From assembly GCA_003694545.1 (NCBI GenBank), contig RFKD01000041.1, forward strand, positions 1 through 12,818: a stretch of 12,818 nt of DNA. The letters are read 5' to 3'. Under the pieces are notes generated by a model. That model did no database searches, was not told the DNA's origin, and worked only from the letters and a program-made list of their open reading frames with translations. Both the position numbers and the translations under genes were made by a program. Source of the DNA: Candidatus Parcubacteria bacterium. Its GTDB lineage: Bacteria; Patescibacteriota; Minisyncoccia; Phycocordibacterales; UBA12088. Positions 12,492 to 12,818 of this stretch are shown here, piece after piece (the first letter of the stretch is position 1; every line of letters starts with the position of its first letter).

Positions 12492-12650
12492 ATGATACGC
12501 CTCGCATCTCGAATACGCTCTTTGCTTCAATCAAACCTGCTTTTCCTCCTGTTGGCTCTTTTGGTATGGGGAGCGGCGCTTATGATACCGCAAGAGGTGT
12601 GGGCTGAGTGGGGCCGCATTTTGTATGAGTATTTTTCCCCCCTTGTCTGA
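12492..12650 (+). CDS. 52-residue single-helix membrane protein
   Basis: ATG 12492 lies 9 bases after the hydrolase stop. The product has a basic N-terminus (MIRLASRIRS), one clear membrane helix at about 16-33 (LLFLLLALLVWGAALMIP), then WAEWGRILYEYFSPLV. No ribosome binding site stands out. Its TGA overlaps the ATG of the next frame as TGATG, which suggests coupled translation. I do not recognise it. Given the frame changes just upstream, a missing base in the T5C6 run (12632-12642) could also make this and the next ORF one protein. Confidence 0.55.
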   Translation: MIRLASRIRSLLQSNLLFLLLALLVWGAALMIPQEVWAEWGRILYEYFSPLV

Positions 12651-12818
12651 TGGGGGAAGGATGCCCGCAAGGGGCAGGGTTAAGAGTTGCGCTATCTGAA
12701 GGATTTGCGTTATTAATGGGTTTAGCCATCTTTTTCCCCTTCAGCCTCCTTGCATCATACGGCTTTTCTTTCTTGGTCCCCAAAACTAGTCGCCATTGGT
12801 TTGTCCTTGAGATGCTTC
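12650..12818 (+). CDS. Membrane protein, N-terminal part (runs off the window)
   Basis: The frame opens with ATG at 12650-12652, overlapping the preceding stop, and stays open to the window end (56 complete codons). After MGEGCPQGAG it reads LRVALSEGFALLMGLAIF and FPFSLLASYGFSFLVPK, one or two hydrophobic segments, then TSRHWFVLEML. This looks like the start of a multi-pass membrane protein, or, if fused by a frame correction, its second and third segments. The family is not recognisable from this length. Confidence 0.5.
   Translation, partial: MGEGCPQGAGLRVALSEGFALLMGLAIFFPFSLLASYGFSFLVPKTSRHWFVLEML

Noticed and set aside
12642..12655. CTTGTCTGATGGGG resembles CTTGTCTGAAGGGG at 11815-11828 (13 of 14 bases)
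   Set aside because: With one mismatch allowed, several such pairs are expected by chance in 12.8 kb; the surrounding bases do not align.

Overview
The window reads as a chromosomal segment of a GC-rich member of the Candidate Phyla Radiation (Patescibacteria, most likely the Parcubacteria group). This placement is inferred from family traits. They are a type IV pilin with the FTLIELLVVIAIL start and a YYDDNNNYP segment, a SecA with an extra block in its first nucleotide-binding domain and no C-terminal zinc motif, an O-antigen-ligase-type protein with a C-terminal TPR tail, a MYG1-family protein, and an LCAT-like secreted hydrolase. No rRNA, tRNA, CRISPR array or transposase was seen.

Left part (1-6618, all + strand, housekeeping). 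It holds the 3' part of a membrane/TPR protein, murB (peptidoglycan precursor synthesis), and a 31-residue Lys/Arg/Ala peptide resembling a miniature histone H1. The peptide gene has a perfect DnaA box in its leader and a 22-bp perfect stem behind it. Next come secA, with a short overlapping upstream reading frame, an NAD(P)H-dependent FMN reductase and a MYG1-family phosphoesterase. GC-rich hairpins without U-tracts follow the mini-histone and secA genes, and a 21-bp perfect palindrome lies inside secA.

Middle part (6619-8526). A type IV pilin-like gene is broken by a one-base frameshift. It runs convergently into an AT-richer minus-strand gene for a stand-alone asparagine-synthetase-type ATP-pyrophosphatase, probably an acquired gene.

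Right part (8527-12818, + strand). It holds lysA (diaminopimelate decarboxylase), a small exported protein, and a secreted LCAT-like alpha/beta hydrolase split by at least three frame changes. Two short membrane ORFs sharing a TGATG overlap follow, and the second runs off the window.

MurB and LysA fit a cell that makes its own peptidoglycan and lysine/DAP. SecA, the pilin, the exported protein and the hydrolase form the secretion and surface side. The most notable pattern is that all frame changes fall in the pilin and hydrolase genes, while about 8.5 kb of other coding sequence is intact. Other points of interest are a SecA shortened exactly where the palindrome sits and the mini-histone unit with its DnaA box. 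I did not find a clearly new multi-gene system.
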